From assembly GCF_014650695.1 (NCBI RefSeq), contig NZ_BMVL01000006.1, forward strand, positions 124,001 to 188,000: a DNA stretch of 64,000 bases. Direction: 5' to 3'. The position numbers and the translations under genes are program-made. Source of the DNA: Streptomyces avidinii (GTDB lineage: Bacteria; Actinomycetota; Actinomycetes; Streptomycetales; Streptomycetaceae). Below are positions 24,384 through 33,449 of this stretch, in pieces; the stretch's first letter is position 1; every line of letters begins with the position of its first letter. Below the pieces are notes generated by a model, which did no database searches, was not told where the DNA came from, and saw only the letters and a list, made by a program, of their open reading frames with translations.

Positions 24384-25437
24384 CGCAGCGGACGGACGTG
24401 GTGGTGATCGGCGGCGGCCAGTCAGGGCTCGCCGCCGGCTACCACCTGCGCCGTCTGGGCATCGAGCACGTCATCCTCGACGCCGAGACAGCCCCCGGCG
24501 GGGCCTGGCAGCACACCTGGGACTCCCTGCCCCTCTTCTCCCCGGCCCAGTACTCCTCCCTGCCCGGGCGGCTCATGCCCGTCCAGCAGGGTGAGCCCTA
24601 CCCGGACGCCCGCCCAGGTGGTCGACTACCTCACCGACTACGAGAAGCGGTACGAACTCCCCGTCCGGCGCGGCACGCGGGTCGAGGGCGTGCACCGGGA
24701 CGGGTCCGGTCTGCGGGTGGAGACGGACTCCGGACCCTGGACCGCCCGGGCGGTCATCGGCGCCACCGGCACCTGGACCCGCCCCTTCCTGCCCGCCGTT
24801 CCCGGCCGGCGCGACTACCGTGGCCGCCAGCTGCACACCGTGCAGTACCGCAGCCCGTCCAATCACCGGGCAGCGCGTGGTCGTGGTCGGGGGCGGCAAC
24901 TCCGGCGCGCAGATTGCCGCCGACCTCGCCCACGCCGGCATCGACCTGACCTGGGTCACCCAGCGTCCGCCCCGCTATCTGGCCGACGACATCGACGGTC
25001 GAGCCCTCTTCGACGCGGCGACCGCCCGCCGCCGCGCCCTCGACGAAGGCCGCACCGACACCGGCGGCGTCGCGTCCCTCGGCGACATCGTCGCCGTCCC
25101 GCCCGTCCGCGCGGCCCGCGACGCCGGACTCCTCAACGCCGGGCCGATGTTCACACGCCTCACGCCGACCGGGGTCGAGTGGGCCGACGGCACCCGGGCC
25201 GAGGCGGACTCGGTCATCTGGTGCACCGGATTCCGCCCCGCCCTCGCCCCATTCGCCTCCCTGCGGTTGCGCGGCACCCGCGGCCGCATCGCCGTGGACG
25301 GCACCCGCGCCGCGGACGAGTCCCGCCTGCACCTGCTCGGCTACGGCAACTGGACCGGCCCGGCATCCGCCACCCTCATCGGGGTGGGGCGGCCGGCCCG
25401 AGATGCCGCCCGGGCGATCGCCGGCCTCCTCGCGTGA
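24380..25437 (+). pseudogene. ArsO-like flavin monooxygenase with two frameshifts
   Basis: From ATG 24380 the frame shows the FAD motif VVVIGGGQSGLAAGYHL. It then leaves frame near 24606 (one extra base around GACGCCC-GCC) and again near 24868 (one extra base before ITGQRVVVVGGGNSGAQIAA, the NAD(P)H motif), finishing WCTGFRPAL...AGLLA at 25437. Stitched together the three frames give a normal-length FAD/NAD(P)-dependent monooxygenase of the YUCCA/ArsO type. Coupled to the aquaporin. Either a recent pseudogene or two sequencing errors. Confidence 0.8.
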
Positions 25438-25503
25438 GCCGGCAGGCCCTAGTCGGAACTCCTGGGCGAAGGCCTGTTTGAACAGGTTGGTCTCGCTGAT
25501 GCT

Positions 25504-25998
25504 TCAGCCCGTCACGGAACTGCGACGCTCCAGCAGCACGACGTCGCGCCAGACCCCGTGAAGGCGGCCGATGCGTTCGCGGGTGCCGATGACGCGGAAG
25601 CCTGCTCGTGCGTGGAGGGCCAGGCTGGCGGTGTTCTCGGGGAAGATCCCGGACTGGATGGTCCAGATCCCGGCCGCGTCCGTCGAAGCGATCAGCGCGT
25701 CCAGCAGGGCGCGGGCGACGCCACGGCCGCGGGCGGCGGGGTGGACGTACACGGAGTGCTCGACCACACCCGCGTACGCGCACCGGTCCGATACCGCGCT
25801 CGCCGCTACCCAGCCCAAAACCCTGCCGTCCTCGACGGCGACGAAGCGGTGGCCGGGCAGCTTGGCCTTGTCGAAAGCGGCCCACTCGGGGGCTTGCGTC
25901 TCGAAGGTGGCGTTGCCCTCGTCGATCCCCGACCGGTAGATGCCCAACACCTGCTCGGCATGCTTGGGCAGCAGCACCTCGATCCGCACCGCGGTCAC
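25504..25998 (-). CDS. arsN: GNAT acetyltransferase, ArsN/PAT-like
   Basis: 164 residues from GTG 25998, which overlaps the upstream arsR stop (GTGA). The GNAT acetyl-CoA site is HPAARGRGVARALLDAL. IYRSGIDEGNATFET, EHSVYVHP and SGIFPENTASLALHARAGFR are characteristic of the phosphinothricin acetyltransferase group. Members in ars clusters (ArsN1) acetylate the amino group of arsinothricin or related organoarsenicals; that substrate is inferred from context. Cytoplasmic. Confidence 0.85.
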   Translation of the reverse strand: MTAVRIEVLLPKHAEQVLGIYRSGIDEGNATFETQAPEWAAFDKAKLPGHRFVAVEDGRVLGWVAASAVSDRCAYAGVVEHSVYVHPAARGRGVARALLDALIASTDAAGIWTIQSGIFPENTASLALHARAGFRVIGTRERIGRLHGVWRDVVLLERRSSVTG

Positions 25999-26363
25999 GC
26001 CGTCTTCGCGGCGCCGGCCAGCAGCGCGCCCATGGCGGCGAGCACGGACGGCTCGACCCGGTAGTACACCCACGTTCCACGGCGCTCGGAAGACAGCAGC
26101 CCGGCCTCCTTCAGCTTCTTGAGGTGGTGGGAGACGGTGGGCTGGGAGACGCCGACGTCGGAGATGTCGCACACGCACGCCTCCCCGCCCTCGTGGGAGG
26201 CGACGGCGGAGAACAGCCGCAGGCGCACGGGGTCACCGAGAGCCTTGAACATCTTCGCCGCGACCTCGGCCTCGTCGGCCGACATCGGGCGCTCGTTCAG
26301 CGGCGGGCAGCAGGCCGCGACGACGTCGGGCTCCAGCAGCGGCAGAACCTTCGCATTCGACAT
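25995..26363 (-). CDS. arsR: ArsR-family arsenite-responsive repressor
   Basis: 122 residues from ATG 26363. The ACVCDI motif is the classical CxC arsenite site in the first DNA-binding helix. QPTVSHHLKKLKEAGL is the recognition helix and RGTWVYYRVEP the wing. An extra Cys pair near the N-terminus (VAACCPPL) is common in actinomycete forms. It is coupled to arsN by a 4-base overlap. A 12-base element shared with the divergent Cys-peptide promoter lies just before the start. Confidence 0.93.
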   Translation of the reverse strand: MSNAKVLPLLEPDVVAACCPPLNERPMSADEAEVAAKMFKALGDPVRLRLFSAVASHEGGEACVCDISDVGVSQPTVSHHLKKLKEAGLLSSERRGTWVYYRVEPSVLAAMGALLAGAAKTA

Positions 26364-26365
26364 AC

Positions 26366-26377
26366 GTCTATGTTGAC
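26366..26377. promoter_or_regulatory. Shared ars promoter element, copy 1
   Basis: GTCTATGTTGAC directly before the arsR start, followed by ACACATCAA. The identical 12-mer recurs at 26925-26936 before the Cys-rich peptide gene, so it is probably the ArsR operator or a common promoter element of this island. Confidence 0.5.
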
Positions 26378-26382
26378 ACACA

Positions 26383-26919
26383 TCAAAACAAGAGGGCAGG
26401 GGGCAGCTGCGGGCCAGGTGGACGGCCGGTCGGGATGCCGCCCCGGCGACATCCCGACCGACCCCGCGCGGCGTGTTCGAGGACAGGCAGGGCGCCGTCG
26501 AGCCCGGCGAGGCAGGGCCAGTGGCGGCGGCATCCGGTGGCGAGGATCAACGCGTCCAGCCGCTTTGCAGTGCCATCGACCCACGTGACCGAGGTCGTCG
26601 GCGCGGCGAGTGAACATCTGCCGCCGATCGGGGGCGCCGGCGGTGAGGACGGCGCGGTAGCGGCCGTCATCCAGGACCGGCGGGGCGGGCGGAGCCTTAT
26701 CCCCGCCGAACCGCTGCCGGGCAACGCCCTCAACTGGGCCGCCGAAAACAGGGGCCGGCTGTCGCAGCAGTGCGGCCATGACCCCCCCACCCGTTCCGGC
26801 GCCTCCGGCACCACCGGCTTCAGCCCTGCCCTGACCAGCCCATGCGCGGCGGCAAGCCCCGACTGCCCGCCTCCGATGACGACGGCTTCCACGCACTCCA
26901 CGACAACGCCGGGAATTAG
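26383..26919 (-). pseudogene. Decayed FAD-dependent oxidoreductase
   Basis: The minus strand begins like an ArsO-type flavoprotein (VEAVVIGGGQSGLAAAHGLV, VGGSWPH, LFSAAQLRALPG), then changes frame and loses long stretches, ending with VTWVDGTAKRLDALILATGC and CLAGLDGALPVLEHA. Less than half the normal length remains. Together with the frameshifted copy at 24380-25437 this island has lost two of its three such enzymes. Confidence 0.65.
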
Positions 26920-26924
26920 ATGAA

Positions 26925-26936
26925 TGTCTATGTTGA
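26925..26936. promoter_or_regulatory. Shared ars promoter element, copy 2
   Basis: GTCTATGTTGAC again, followed by GTCTATCGATA (a second GTCTAT in direct repeat), about 70 bases before the Cys-rich peptide start. Identical to 26366-26377. Confidence 0.5.
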
Positions 26937-27006
26937 CGTCTATCGATACAGGTGCCATTCTGATCACGCAAGCCATAGACAAACTTCGAAACAAGAGGAA
27001 GTCGTC

Positions 27007-27210
27007 ATGAATGAGCCGGTTACCCCCACCAGCACGAACCGCACCGAGGCGGGTTCCTGTTGCGGCTCCGCCCCCGCAAACGCCGCCGAGGTGGCGCCCG
27101 CCCAGTCCTCACCCTGCTGTGGCACCAGCGAGAGCGCGGAAGCAGCCGGAACCTGCTGCGCCCCCCAGGCCAAGAGCGAGGCCGTCGCCACCGGCGCCGA
27201 CTGCTGCTGA
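27007..27210 (+). CDS. Small Cys-pair peptide of the ars cluster
   Basis: 67 residues from ATG 27007, with GAGGAAG upstream. It has four vicinal Cys pairs (GSCCGSA, SPCCGTS, GTCCAPQ and the C-terminal ADCC) spaced by Ala/Glu/Ser linkers, with no other fold. Vicinal pairs bind As(III), so it may sequester arsenite or hand it to a pump or enzyme, as ArsD does, though it is not related to ArsD in length. The next gene ends in a similar Cys tail. An ars-type promoter element lies upstream. Metal binding is inferred. Confidence 0.8.
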   Translation: MNEPVTPTSTNRTEAGSCCGSAPANAAEVAPAQSSPCCGTSESAEAAGTCCAPQAKSEAVATGADCC

Positions 27211-27262
27211 CACCTGAAGTCCCGCCCACCCACCCGTCGGTACGAAGACCCGGAGACATGCC

Positions 27263-28627
27263 ATGAGCGAGACCACCACCGAGCTGCCCGTCGTCGTCAT
27301 CGGGGCCGGCCCCGCCGGACTCGCGGCCGCCGCCCACCTCCTCGACCGCGACATCACGCCCCTCGTCCTGGAAGCCGGCCCGCTCGCCGGGGCCGCCGTG
27401 CGCGAGTGGGCTCACGTGCGGCTGTTCTCCCGCTGGGGCGAGCTCGTCGACCCGGCCGCCGAGAAGCTCCTCGCCCCGACCGGCTGGACCAAGCCCGCCG
27501 AGGACGCCTACCCCTCCGGCGGTGACTGGGCCGAGCGCTACCTCCAGCCGCTGGCCGACGTGCTCGGCGAGCAGGTGCGCTACGGAGCGCGCGTCACCGG
27601 CGTCTCCCGCACCGGCCGCGACCGCATCGTCGACGCCGACCGCGACACCCAGCCCTTCGTCGTCCACTACGAGAACGCCGACGGCCACGAGCACCGCCTT
27701 TTCGCCCGCGCCGTCATCGACGCCTCCGGCACTTGGTCTGCTCCCAGCCCCGCAGGCGGCAGCGGACTCGCCGCCCTCGGCGAGAAGGCCGCCGCCGACC
27801 ACATCACCTACCGGGTCCCGGACCTGAAGGACCCCGCGGTCCGCGCCCGCTACGCCGGGAGGCGCACCGCGGTCATCGGCTCCGGCGCCTCCGCCTTCAC
27901 CGCCCTCGCCCACCTCGCCGATCTCGCCAAGTCCGAGGACGGCAAGGGCACCCACGCCACATGGATCGTGCGCCGCGGAATCTCCGGCTCCACCTTCGGT
28001 GGCGGCGCGGCCGATCAACTGCCCGCCCGCGGCGCCCTCGGCCTGGCGGCCAAGGCAGCGGTCGACGGCGGCTACGCCGACGCGGTCACCGGTTTCCGCA
28101 CGGACGCCTTCGAGCGGGACGGGGAGGGTCGAGTGAACGTCATCGGTGAGGACGGCCGCCGTCTCGACCCGGTGGACGAAGTCATCGTCCTGACCGGCTT
28201 CCGCTCTGACCTGTCCTTCCTGGGCGAGCTGCGCCTGGGCCTGGACGAGCGCCTCCAGGCTCCGGTCGAGCTGGCTCCACTGATCGACCCGAACCAGCAC
28301 TCCTGCGGCACCGTCTACCCCCACGGCGTGGGCGAGCTCTCCCACCCGGAGAAGGACGTCTACCTCGTCGGCATGAAGTCCTACGGCCGCGCTCCCACCT
28401 TCCTCGCCCTGACCGGCTACGAGCAGGTCCGCTCCATCGCCGCCCACCTCGCCGGCGACCAGGAAGCCGCCGAGCGCGTCGAACTCACCCTCCCCGAAAC
28501 CGGGGTGTGCGGCGGCGCGGGCCTGTTCGACGAGCCGGAGGCCGCCGAAGCGACCGGTGGCGGCTGCTGCGCAGCCCCGGCCACCCTCACCATCGGCAGT
28601 GCGCCCGCCTCCTCCGGCGGCTGCTGA
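27263..28627 (+). CDS. FAD/NAD(P)-dependent oxidoreductase with Cys-rich tail
   Basis: 454 residues from ATG 27263 (GGAGA upstream). FAD motif VVVIGAGPAGLAAAAHL, NAD(P)H motif RTAVIGSGASAFTALAHL, and a late FAD segment DVYLVGMKSYGRAPTFLAL. The C-terminus carries VCGGAGLF, GGGCCAAP and SSGGC, echoing the Cys pairs of the peptide just upstream. This type is frequent in actinomycete ars operons and may oxidise or transform arsenicals; the exact reaction is unknown. The next gene starts 4 bases after its stop. Confidence 0.88.
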   Translation: MSETTTELPVVVIGAGPAGLAAAAHLLDRDITPLVLEAGPLAGAAVREWAHVRLFSRWGELVDPAAEKLLAPTGWTKPAEDAYPSGGDWAERYLQPLADVLGEQVRYGARVTGVSRTGRDRIVDADRDTQPFVVHYENADGHEHRLFARAVIDASGTWSAPSPAGGSGLAALGEKAAADHITYRVPDLKDPAVRARYAGRRTAVIGSGASAFTALAHLADLAKSEDGKGTHATWIVRRGISGSTFGGGAADQLPARGALGLAAKAAVDGGYADAVTGFRTDAFERDGEGRVNVIGEDGRRLDPVDEVIVLTGFRSDLSFLGELRLGLDERLQAPVELAPLIDPNQHSCGTVYPHGVGELSHPEKDVYLVGMKSYGRAPTFLALTGYEQVRSIAAHLAGDQEAAERVELTLPETGVCGGAGLFDEPEAAEATGGGCCAAPATLTIGSAPASSGGC

Positions 28628-28630
28628 ACC

Positions 28631-29851
28631 GTGCCCGACACCCAGGCCGGCGTGGCCGCGACCGGAACAGGGGACCGGTCGCGGCCACGCGCCGTCCTGC
28701 CCGCCCTCTGCCTCACCCAGATCACCGGCTGGGGCATCGTCTACTACGCCTTCCCCGTCCTCAATCCCGCCATCACCGCCGACACCGGCTGGAGCGCGGG
28801 AGCGACCACCGCGGCGTTCTCCGCCGCCCTCGTCGTCTCCGCCATGGCCGGGATCTACGTCGGCCGCGTCCTGGACCACCGCGGCCCCCGTACCGTCATG
28901 ACCGCAGGCTCGGTCCTCGGCTCCCTGAGCCTGCTGGTGATCGCCGCAGCGCCCAACCTCCCCCTGTTCTTCGCCGGGTGGCTTCTCGCCGGGGCCGCGA
29001 TGGCCGCCATCTTCTACCAGCCCGCCTTCGCCGCCCTCACCCGCTGGTGGGCCCCCGACCACATCCGCGCACTCACGATCGTCACCCTTGCCGGCGGACT
29101 CGCCTCCACCGTCTTCGCACCCCTGACCGCAATACTCGCCGACCACATGTCCTGGCGCGCCACCTACGTGGTGCTCGCCGGCATCCTCGCCGTCCTGACC
29201 GTCCCGGCCCACGCGCTCGCCCTGAAAGCCCCCTGGCCACCGGCCCCTCCGAGCCCGCCGCACCTCACCGGCGGCCACGAGCAAGTCGTGCGCAGCCGGG
29301 CGTTCCGGATGCTGGCCGCCACCTTCACCCTCTCCGCGTTCGCCATGTACGCCGTCGTCATCGGCCTCGTCCCCCTCCTGATCGAACGCGGCTACACCAC
29401 CACCCAGGCCGCATGGGCCCTCGGGCTCGGTGGCGCGGGCCAGACCCTCGGCCGCACCCTGTACGCGTCCCTCGCCCGCCGCCTGGGCGTCACCGCCCGC
29501 ACCGTCACCCTGATCGCACTCGGCGCCCTCACCACCGCGGCCCTCGCAACCGTGGCCGGCCCGTATGCCCTGCTCATCGCGGTATCCGTCCTCGCCGGGG
29601 TGATCCGAGGCAATCTCACCCTCCTCCAGGCCACCGCTGTCACCGACCGCTGGGGCACCACCCACTACGGACGGCTCTCGGGGCTCCTCGGCGCACCGGC
29701 CCACGCTGCAGCCGCCCTCGCCCCCTTCGCCGGCGCGGTCCTGGCCGGACCCCTCGGTGGCTACCCCGCTCTGTTCGCACTGCTCGCGGCCTTGTCGATC
29801 ACTGCCGCTGTCACAGCCCTCGGGGCCCACGAGCGCAACCGGAAGGAATGA
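28631..29851 (+). CDS. MFS transporter of the ars operon
   Basis: 406 residues from GTG 28631, placed directly after the flavoprotein stop. Twelve predicted membrane segments; the loop-2/3 motif is GRVLDHRGPRTVM. The opening CLTQITGWGIVYYAFPVLNP is typical of the MFS group found beside ars genes. It probably exports an arsenical made by the flavoprotein; no GAPDH-type partner as in the ArsJ pathway is present. Inner membrane. Confidence 0.88.
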   Translation: MPDTQAGVAATGTGDRSRPRAVLPALCLTQITGWGIVYYAFPVLNPAITADTGWSAGATTAAFSAALVVSAMAGIYVGRVLDHRGPRTVMTAGSVLGSLSLLVIAAAPNLPLFFAGWLLAGAAMAAIFYQPAFAALTRWWAPDHIRALTIVTLAGGLASTVFAPLTAILADHMSWRATYVVLAGILAVLTVPAHALALKAPWPPAPPSPPHLTGGHEQVVRSRAFRMLAATFTLSAFAMYAVVIGLVPLLIERGYTTTQAAWALGLGGAGQTLGRTLYASLARRLGVTARTVTLIALGALTTAALATVAGPYALLIAVSVLAGVIRGNLTLLQATAVTDRWGTTHYGRLSGLLGAPAHAAAALAPFAGAVLAGPLGGYPALFALLAALSITAAVTALGAHERNRKE

Positions 29852-30035
29852 CTCACCCGAACCGGCGAGCTGCTCGCCACGCCGAAGGACCTGCGCAGCA
29901 CCTATGCCGACCTGCAACTGGAGCGGGCCGCCTGTGCCGCGCTCCACCAGGCCCTGACCGCCGGGACCGGGTCAGGAAGCTCGGCGAGCGTCTTCGCGGC
30001 CTGCGGGGACAGACGTACCGCCCACTGCTGACCGG
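29852..30035 (+). other. Short coding-like remnant
   Basis: A frame directly after the MFS gene reads TGELLATPKDLRSTYADLQL then ERAACAALHQALT, with normal codon bias but no start. Probably the tail of a deleted gene; unidentified. Confidence 0.25.
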
Positions 30036-30344
30036 TCACCGGCGCCGACCGAGGACGTCGTCCAGGTCCACGAAGCCGGACTCGTCGCGGCCGGAGTCCA
30101 TGAAGGCGTCGACGGCCGGGGCCGCGGCGACGCGCAGCTGCCAGGTACGCACCACCTCGTGCAAGGGGGTGAGGCTGAAGGAGTCGTGGGCATCCTCAAG
30201 GGCCTTGGCCCAGTCCCGCTCGAACGCCGGCACCCACATCTCCGCCCGGCGGTCCGCGCGCAGTTGCGCACGGAGTTCGGCCGCAGCACCGGGGGCGGGC
30301 GCGTACGGCGGGACGGGTACGTGGTCGACGGGTTGAGTGCTCAC
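30036..30344 (-). CDS. DUF6247-like small protein
   Basis: 102 residues. I chose GTG 30344 (VSTQPVDHVPVPPYAPAP) because GGAGG lies 8 bases before it, inside the longer ATG frame. A Pro-rich leader is followed by LRAQLRADRRAEMWVPAFER and two helices including LHEVVRTWQLRVAA. It resembles the DUF6247 group, often paired with RelE-like toxins as an antitoxin; no toxin is adjacent here. Role unproven. Confidence 0.7.
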   Translation of the reverse strand: MSTQPVDHVPVPPYAPAPGAAAELRAQLRADRRAEMWVPAFERDWAKALEDAHDSFSLTPLHEVVRTWQLRVAAAPAVDAFMDSGRDESGFVDLDDVLGRRR

Positions 30345-30614
30345 GGGATCCTCCAAACGGGTTGTACCGCCACGGTAGCCGCCGCAGCGGTGGAGAGAGG
30401 AGGGGTTCAGCCCTCACAGCTGGTGGCGGTGGCTCTGGACGTAGCGGCATGCCGGCGTGGCAGTCAGCTGCCCGGCCGTGCGGGCCGAGAACGTGGCCAG
30501 CCGTTCGGGCAGGGGCACGGCAGCCTCACGGACGACGGACAGCTACGCGGTCCAGTCCGGGGCTTTGTTCACGCCAGAGGGTGCGTCTCCGCAGCGCCGC
30601 CGGTCGTCGTGTCG

Positions 30615-31127
30615 TCAGCGACCGGCCTCCGCGTGGAGAGCCCGCGCCACGGGGGAGGATCCGTCAGTGACGAAGGAACGGATCTGTGCCAGGTAGGCGT
30701 CCCGGTCGATACGGCCGTCACGGTCCTCGTCCAGCGCGTCGAAGGCCGCACCGGCGTTGTCTGCGGGGTTGCCCAGGGCCTGGCGCAGCCGGGTGAACTC
30801 CGCCCGGTCGAGGTGGCCGTCGCGGTCGGCGTCGGCCAGGTCGAACAGTGATCCCAGAGCCGGCCTGCACACCTCGTCGAAGGCCTCCGCGCCCGCCCAC
30901 GCCTCGTACTCGGTGAAGGTCACCCGGCCGTCCCGGTTCGCGTCCATCGAAGCGAACACCCTCTCGTGCGCGGTGCGCGCCAAGGACAGGAGCGGGTCGT
31001 CGCCCGCCCGGCCCAGGGCCGCTGCCGCGCGTTCGGGCCGGGCCAGGTACTCCTGGCGGGAAATGGCCCCGTCGCCGTCGACGTCCAGCATCGAGAAGAT
31101 GTGCCGCTTGGCCGTGATGGCGTCCAC
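30615..31127 (-). CDS. EF-hand calcium-binding protein (calerythrin-like)
   Basis: 170 residues with four canonical EF-hand loops: DVDGDGAISRQE, DANRDGRVTFTE, DADRDGHLDRAE and DEDRDGRIDRDA, at about residues 15, 62, 98 and 132. No signal peptide, so it is a cytoplasmic calcium buffer or sensor like Saccharopolyspora calerythrin and the Streptomyces CabA-type proteins. Starts at GTG 31127. Monocistronic. Confidence 0.92.
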   Translation of the reverse strand: MDAITAKRHIFSMLDVDGDGAISRQEYLARPERAAAALGRAGDDPLLSLARTAHERVFASMDANRDGRVTFTEYEAWAGAEAFDEVCRPALGSLFDLADADRDGHLDRAEFTRLRQALGNPADNAGAAFDALDEDRDGRIDRDAYLAQIRSFVTDGSSPVARALHAEAGR

Positions 31128-31925
31128 CCGAACCTACTTTCCTGCGCAAAGCCGGAGGAGCGGCGGGTGCCGCCCTCACCCCGGAAACGATCAACCCGGC
31201 ACCAGGTCACCTGGTCACCTGGTCACCGCAGTGTGGTGACGTTCAAGGACGGCGAGGAGGTGCACTCCTCGGTCGTCCGCCTGGAGATCGGCACCGATCA
31301 GGCGATGGGAGTGCTGCGCGGTGAGCCCGGTCCGGTCCACCCGGACAAGGACGGCACGTTCGAGTCGACGTTCACTCCGTGCGGGGTGACCACGCACGGT
31401 TCGACGGAGACGGATCACGTGTGCACGCAGAAGGACGTGGATGAGAGCACCTGTCCCGTCAATTGGCGGTGGCGGCGCTGTACCGGGGTGGGAGTCGGCG
31501 GCCGTGGGCTCCCCGCGTTGTCCCCGGCACCACGGGGAGCCCACGGCCGCCACCCCTCGGCGAGGTAACGGCCTGAGGAGCGGGGGTGAACTCCACGTCC
31601 GTGCCGCCGCGGACGTGCCGCTCCGTGGTCCCGTGGCGATCGGTGCAGCGGCAGCGGGTGAGCCGGGCCCGGGCGGTCAGCCCGGTGACGCTGGCTGCAT
31701 CCTCGCCGAACCAGCCGGCCAGGGCGTTCCCCGGGGTATCGGCGAGGGCGACCCCGGTGGGCGCCCCTGCGGGCCCGCCGTACGAAACGACACGGGCCGG
31801 CGGCGCACGCGATCCGCCTCCCGCGGCCTCGGTCCGATGCGGCTGCTCCCGCCGGCCCAATGGCGTTCCCCCGTGCGGGGGCGAACGATCGTTTCCCCTG
31901 TTCCGCTCCCCTGGCACATCGCGCC
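31128..31925. other. About 800 bases without a confident gene
   Basis: A plus-strand frame from about 31233 to 31568 (VVTFKDGEEVHSSVVRLEIG, then GVTTHGSTETDHVCTQKDV) looks partly coding, perhaps a damaged exported protein, but has no clear start. A short tandem repeat of GGTCACCT (three copies, 31205-31228) precedes it. The rest shows nothing I can support. Confidence 0.3.
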
Positions 31926-32786
31926 ATGATCGCGACGGTCGCCCGCACCGTGAACCTGCACGCCGTCCCTCGGAGGCATCCGCCCGTGGCCCTCGTCATC
32001 GTCGTCGCCGCACTCGCCCTGATCGCAGGTCTCGCCGCCAACCGCTACCTGCGACCCCGGCTCCTCAACGAGGACGACGACACGGGCATGGCCGTCAAAG
32101 ACCTCGTCGGCCCCCTCCTGACGCTGACTGTCCTGCTCCTTGCCTTCGTCCTGGTCACGGCCAACGGCTCCTACGGCAAAGCCGAAGTCTCGTCCCGCGG
32201 CGAGGCCCGCGCCCTGGACCAGCTCGTCGAGACGGCGGAGTACGCACCCGCAGCACAGCGGGCACGGATCCAGGCGGACGCGGTCTGCTACGCCCGCGCC
32301 GTGCGCCGACAGGAGTGGCCGGCGATGGCCGAAGGACACGGCTCCCCCACGCCGAGCGTCTGGTCGACCGACTTCCGCCAGGCGTTTCGCGACCTGGAAG
32401 GCAAGCCGGTCTTCGGCATGCTGGTCGCCGCGGACAACAAGCGCTCCGACGAGCGCGAAGAGCGGCTCACCCAGGCAACCGCCAGCATCCCCAGCGCCAT
32501 CCTCTGGTTCCTCCTCGCCACCCTGGCCATCACAGTGGTCGCCCTCGGCATCTGCCTGCCCCGCAGGAACAACCGCGGCCAACTGATCACGCTCATCGTG
32601 ATCACCGCGCTGCTGACCACCACGCTGTGCATCATCCGGGACGTCGACCGCCCCTTCGGCGGCATCATCAGCGTCCGGCCGACGGCGATCACCGAGGCCG
32701 AACGACAGGCCACCCGCGACTTCACGACCAACCACCCGGCCTCCGACCTGCCCTGCGACCACCAGGGCAACCGCAAGGCCGCCTGA
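31926..32786 (+). CDS. DUF4239 (bestrophin-like) membrane protein
   Basis: 286 residues; I use ATG 31926 (MIATVARTV) since the first membrane segment (about residues 22-42) follows it. A second segment lies at about 58-80, a soluble helical loop at about 80-190, and two more segments near 192-212 and 222-240. The closing motif DRPFGGIISVRPTAI is diagnostic of DUF4239 proteins. Function unknown; some are proposed ion channels. Confidence 0.85.
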   Translation: MIATVARTVNLHAVPRRHPPVALVIVVAALALIAGLAANRYLRPRLLNEDDDTGMAVKDLVGPLLTLTVLLLAFVLVTANGSYGKAEVSSRGEARALDQLVETAEYAPAAQRARIQADAVCYARAVRRQEWPAMAEGHGSPTPSVWSTDFRQAFRDLEGKPVFGMLVAADNKRSDEREERLTQATASIPSAILWFLLATLAITVVALGICLPRRNNRGQLITLIVITALLTTTLCIIRDVDRPFGGIISVRPTAITEAERQATRDFTTNHPASDLPCDHQGNRKAA

Positions 32787-32876
32787 CCGCGGCCCCGCCC
32801 ACGGCGGCCGTCGTCCCGTTGCCGTTCGGCTGTACACGGTCGAGCGCCGCGACGGCGAGGCGAATACAACGCTTTG

Positions 32877-33449
32877 TCAGCGGACGACGTCGAAGACGTT
32901 CTTCTGCAGCCCGTTCGCGTACACCTCGTGCTCGACGAGCTTCAGCTTCTGTGTGTCCTTGTCGGTGGTGCTGAAGAGCCGCTTGCCCGCGCCGAGCAGC
33001 AGCGGGAAGACGAGCAGGTGGTAGCGGTCGATCAGGCCGGCGTCCGACAGGGCCTGGTTCAGGGAGGCACTGCCGTGGACGATGATCGGGCCGCCCTCGG
33101 TCTCCTTCAGCGCGGCGACCTCGTCGAGCGAACGCAGGATCGTCGTCTCGCCCCAGTTCGACACCAGGTCGTCCTCGGTGAGGGTGGTGGAGACGATGTA
33201 CTTCGGCATCACCTTGTAGTCGGCGAAGTCCTCCATGTCGGGCCACACCTGGCTGAACGCCTCGTAGCTGGTCCGGCCCAGCAGTATCGCGGAGGCTTCC
33301 TTCTGCTCCCGGCCCTTGATCTCGAACGCCTCGGGGAGGAACTCGACGTCCTTGAAGGTCCAACCGGAGTTCCGGTAACCGGGCTCGCCGCCTGGGCCCT
33401 CCACGACGCCGTCGAGCGAGAGGAAAGCCGTGCTGATCAGGGTACGCAT
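32877..33449 (-). CDS. Dihydrofolate reductase family (RibD C-terminal-like) protein
   Basis: 190 residues from ATG 33449. MRTLISTAFLSLDGVVEGPG, ILLGRTSYEAFSQVWP, KYIVSTTL, GGPIIVHGSASLNQAL and LLLGAGKRLF are the conserved blocks of the YwjB/RibD-C DHFR-like family that binds NADPH. Substrate unknown. Cytoplasmic, monocistronic. Confidence 0.92.
   Translation of the reverse strand: MRTLISTAFLSLDGVVEGPGGEPGYRNSGWTFKDVEFLPEAFEIKGREQKEASAILLGRTSYEAFSQVWPDMEDFADYKVMPKYIVSTTLTEDDLVSNWGETTILRSLDEVAALKETEGGPIIVHGSASLNQALSDAGLIDRYHLLVFPLLLGAGKRLFSTTDKDTQKLKLVEHEVYANGLQKNVFDVVR

Noticed and set aside
27020..29947. A 975-codon open frame on the minus strand
   Set aside because: It is Gly/Glu-rich nonsense opposite the flavoprotein and MFS genes, whose motifs are clear. 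Long antisense frames are expected at this GC content.
31205..31228. Triple GGTCACCT repeat as a regulatory array
   Set aside because: Only three copies, not next to a confident gene; probably slippage.
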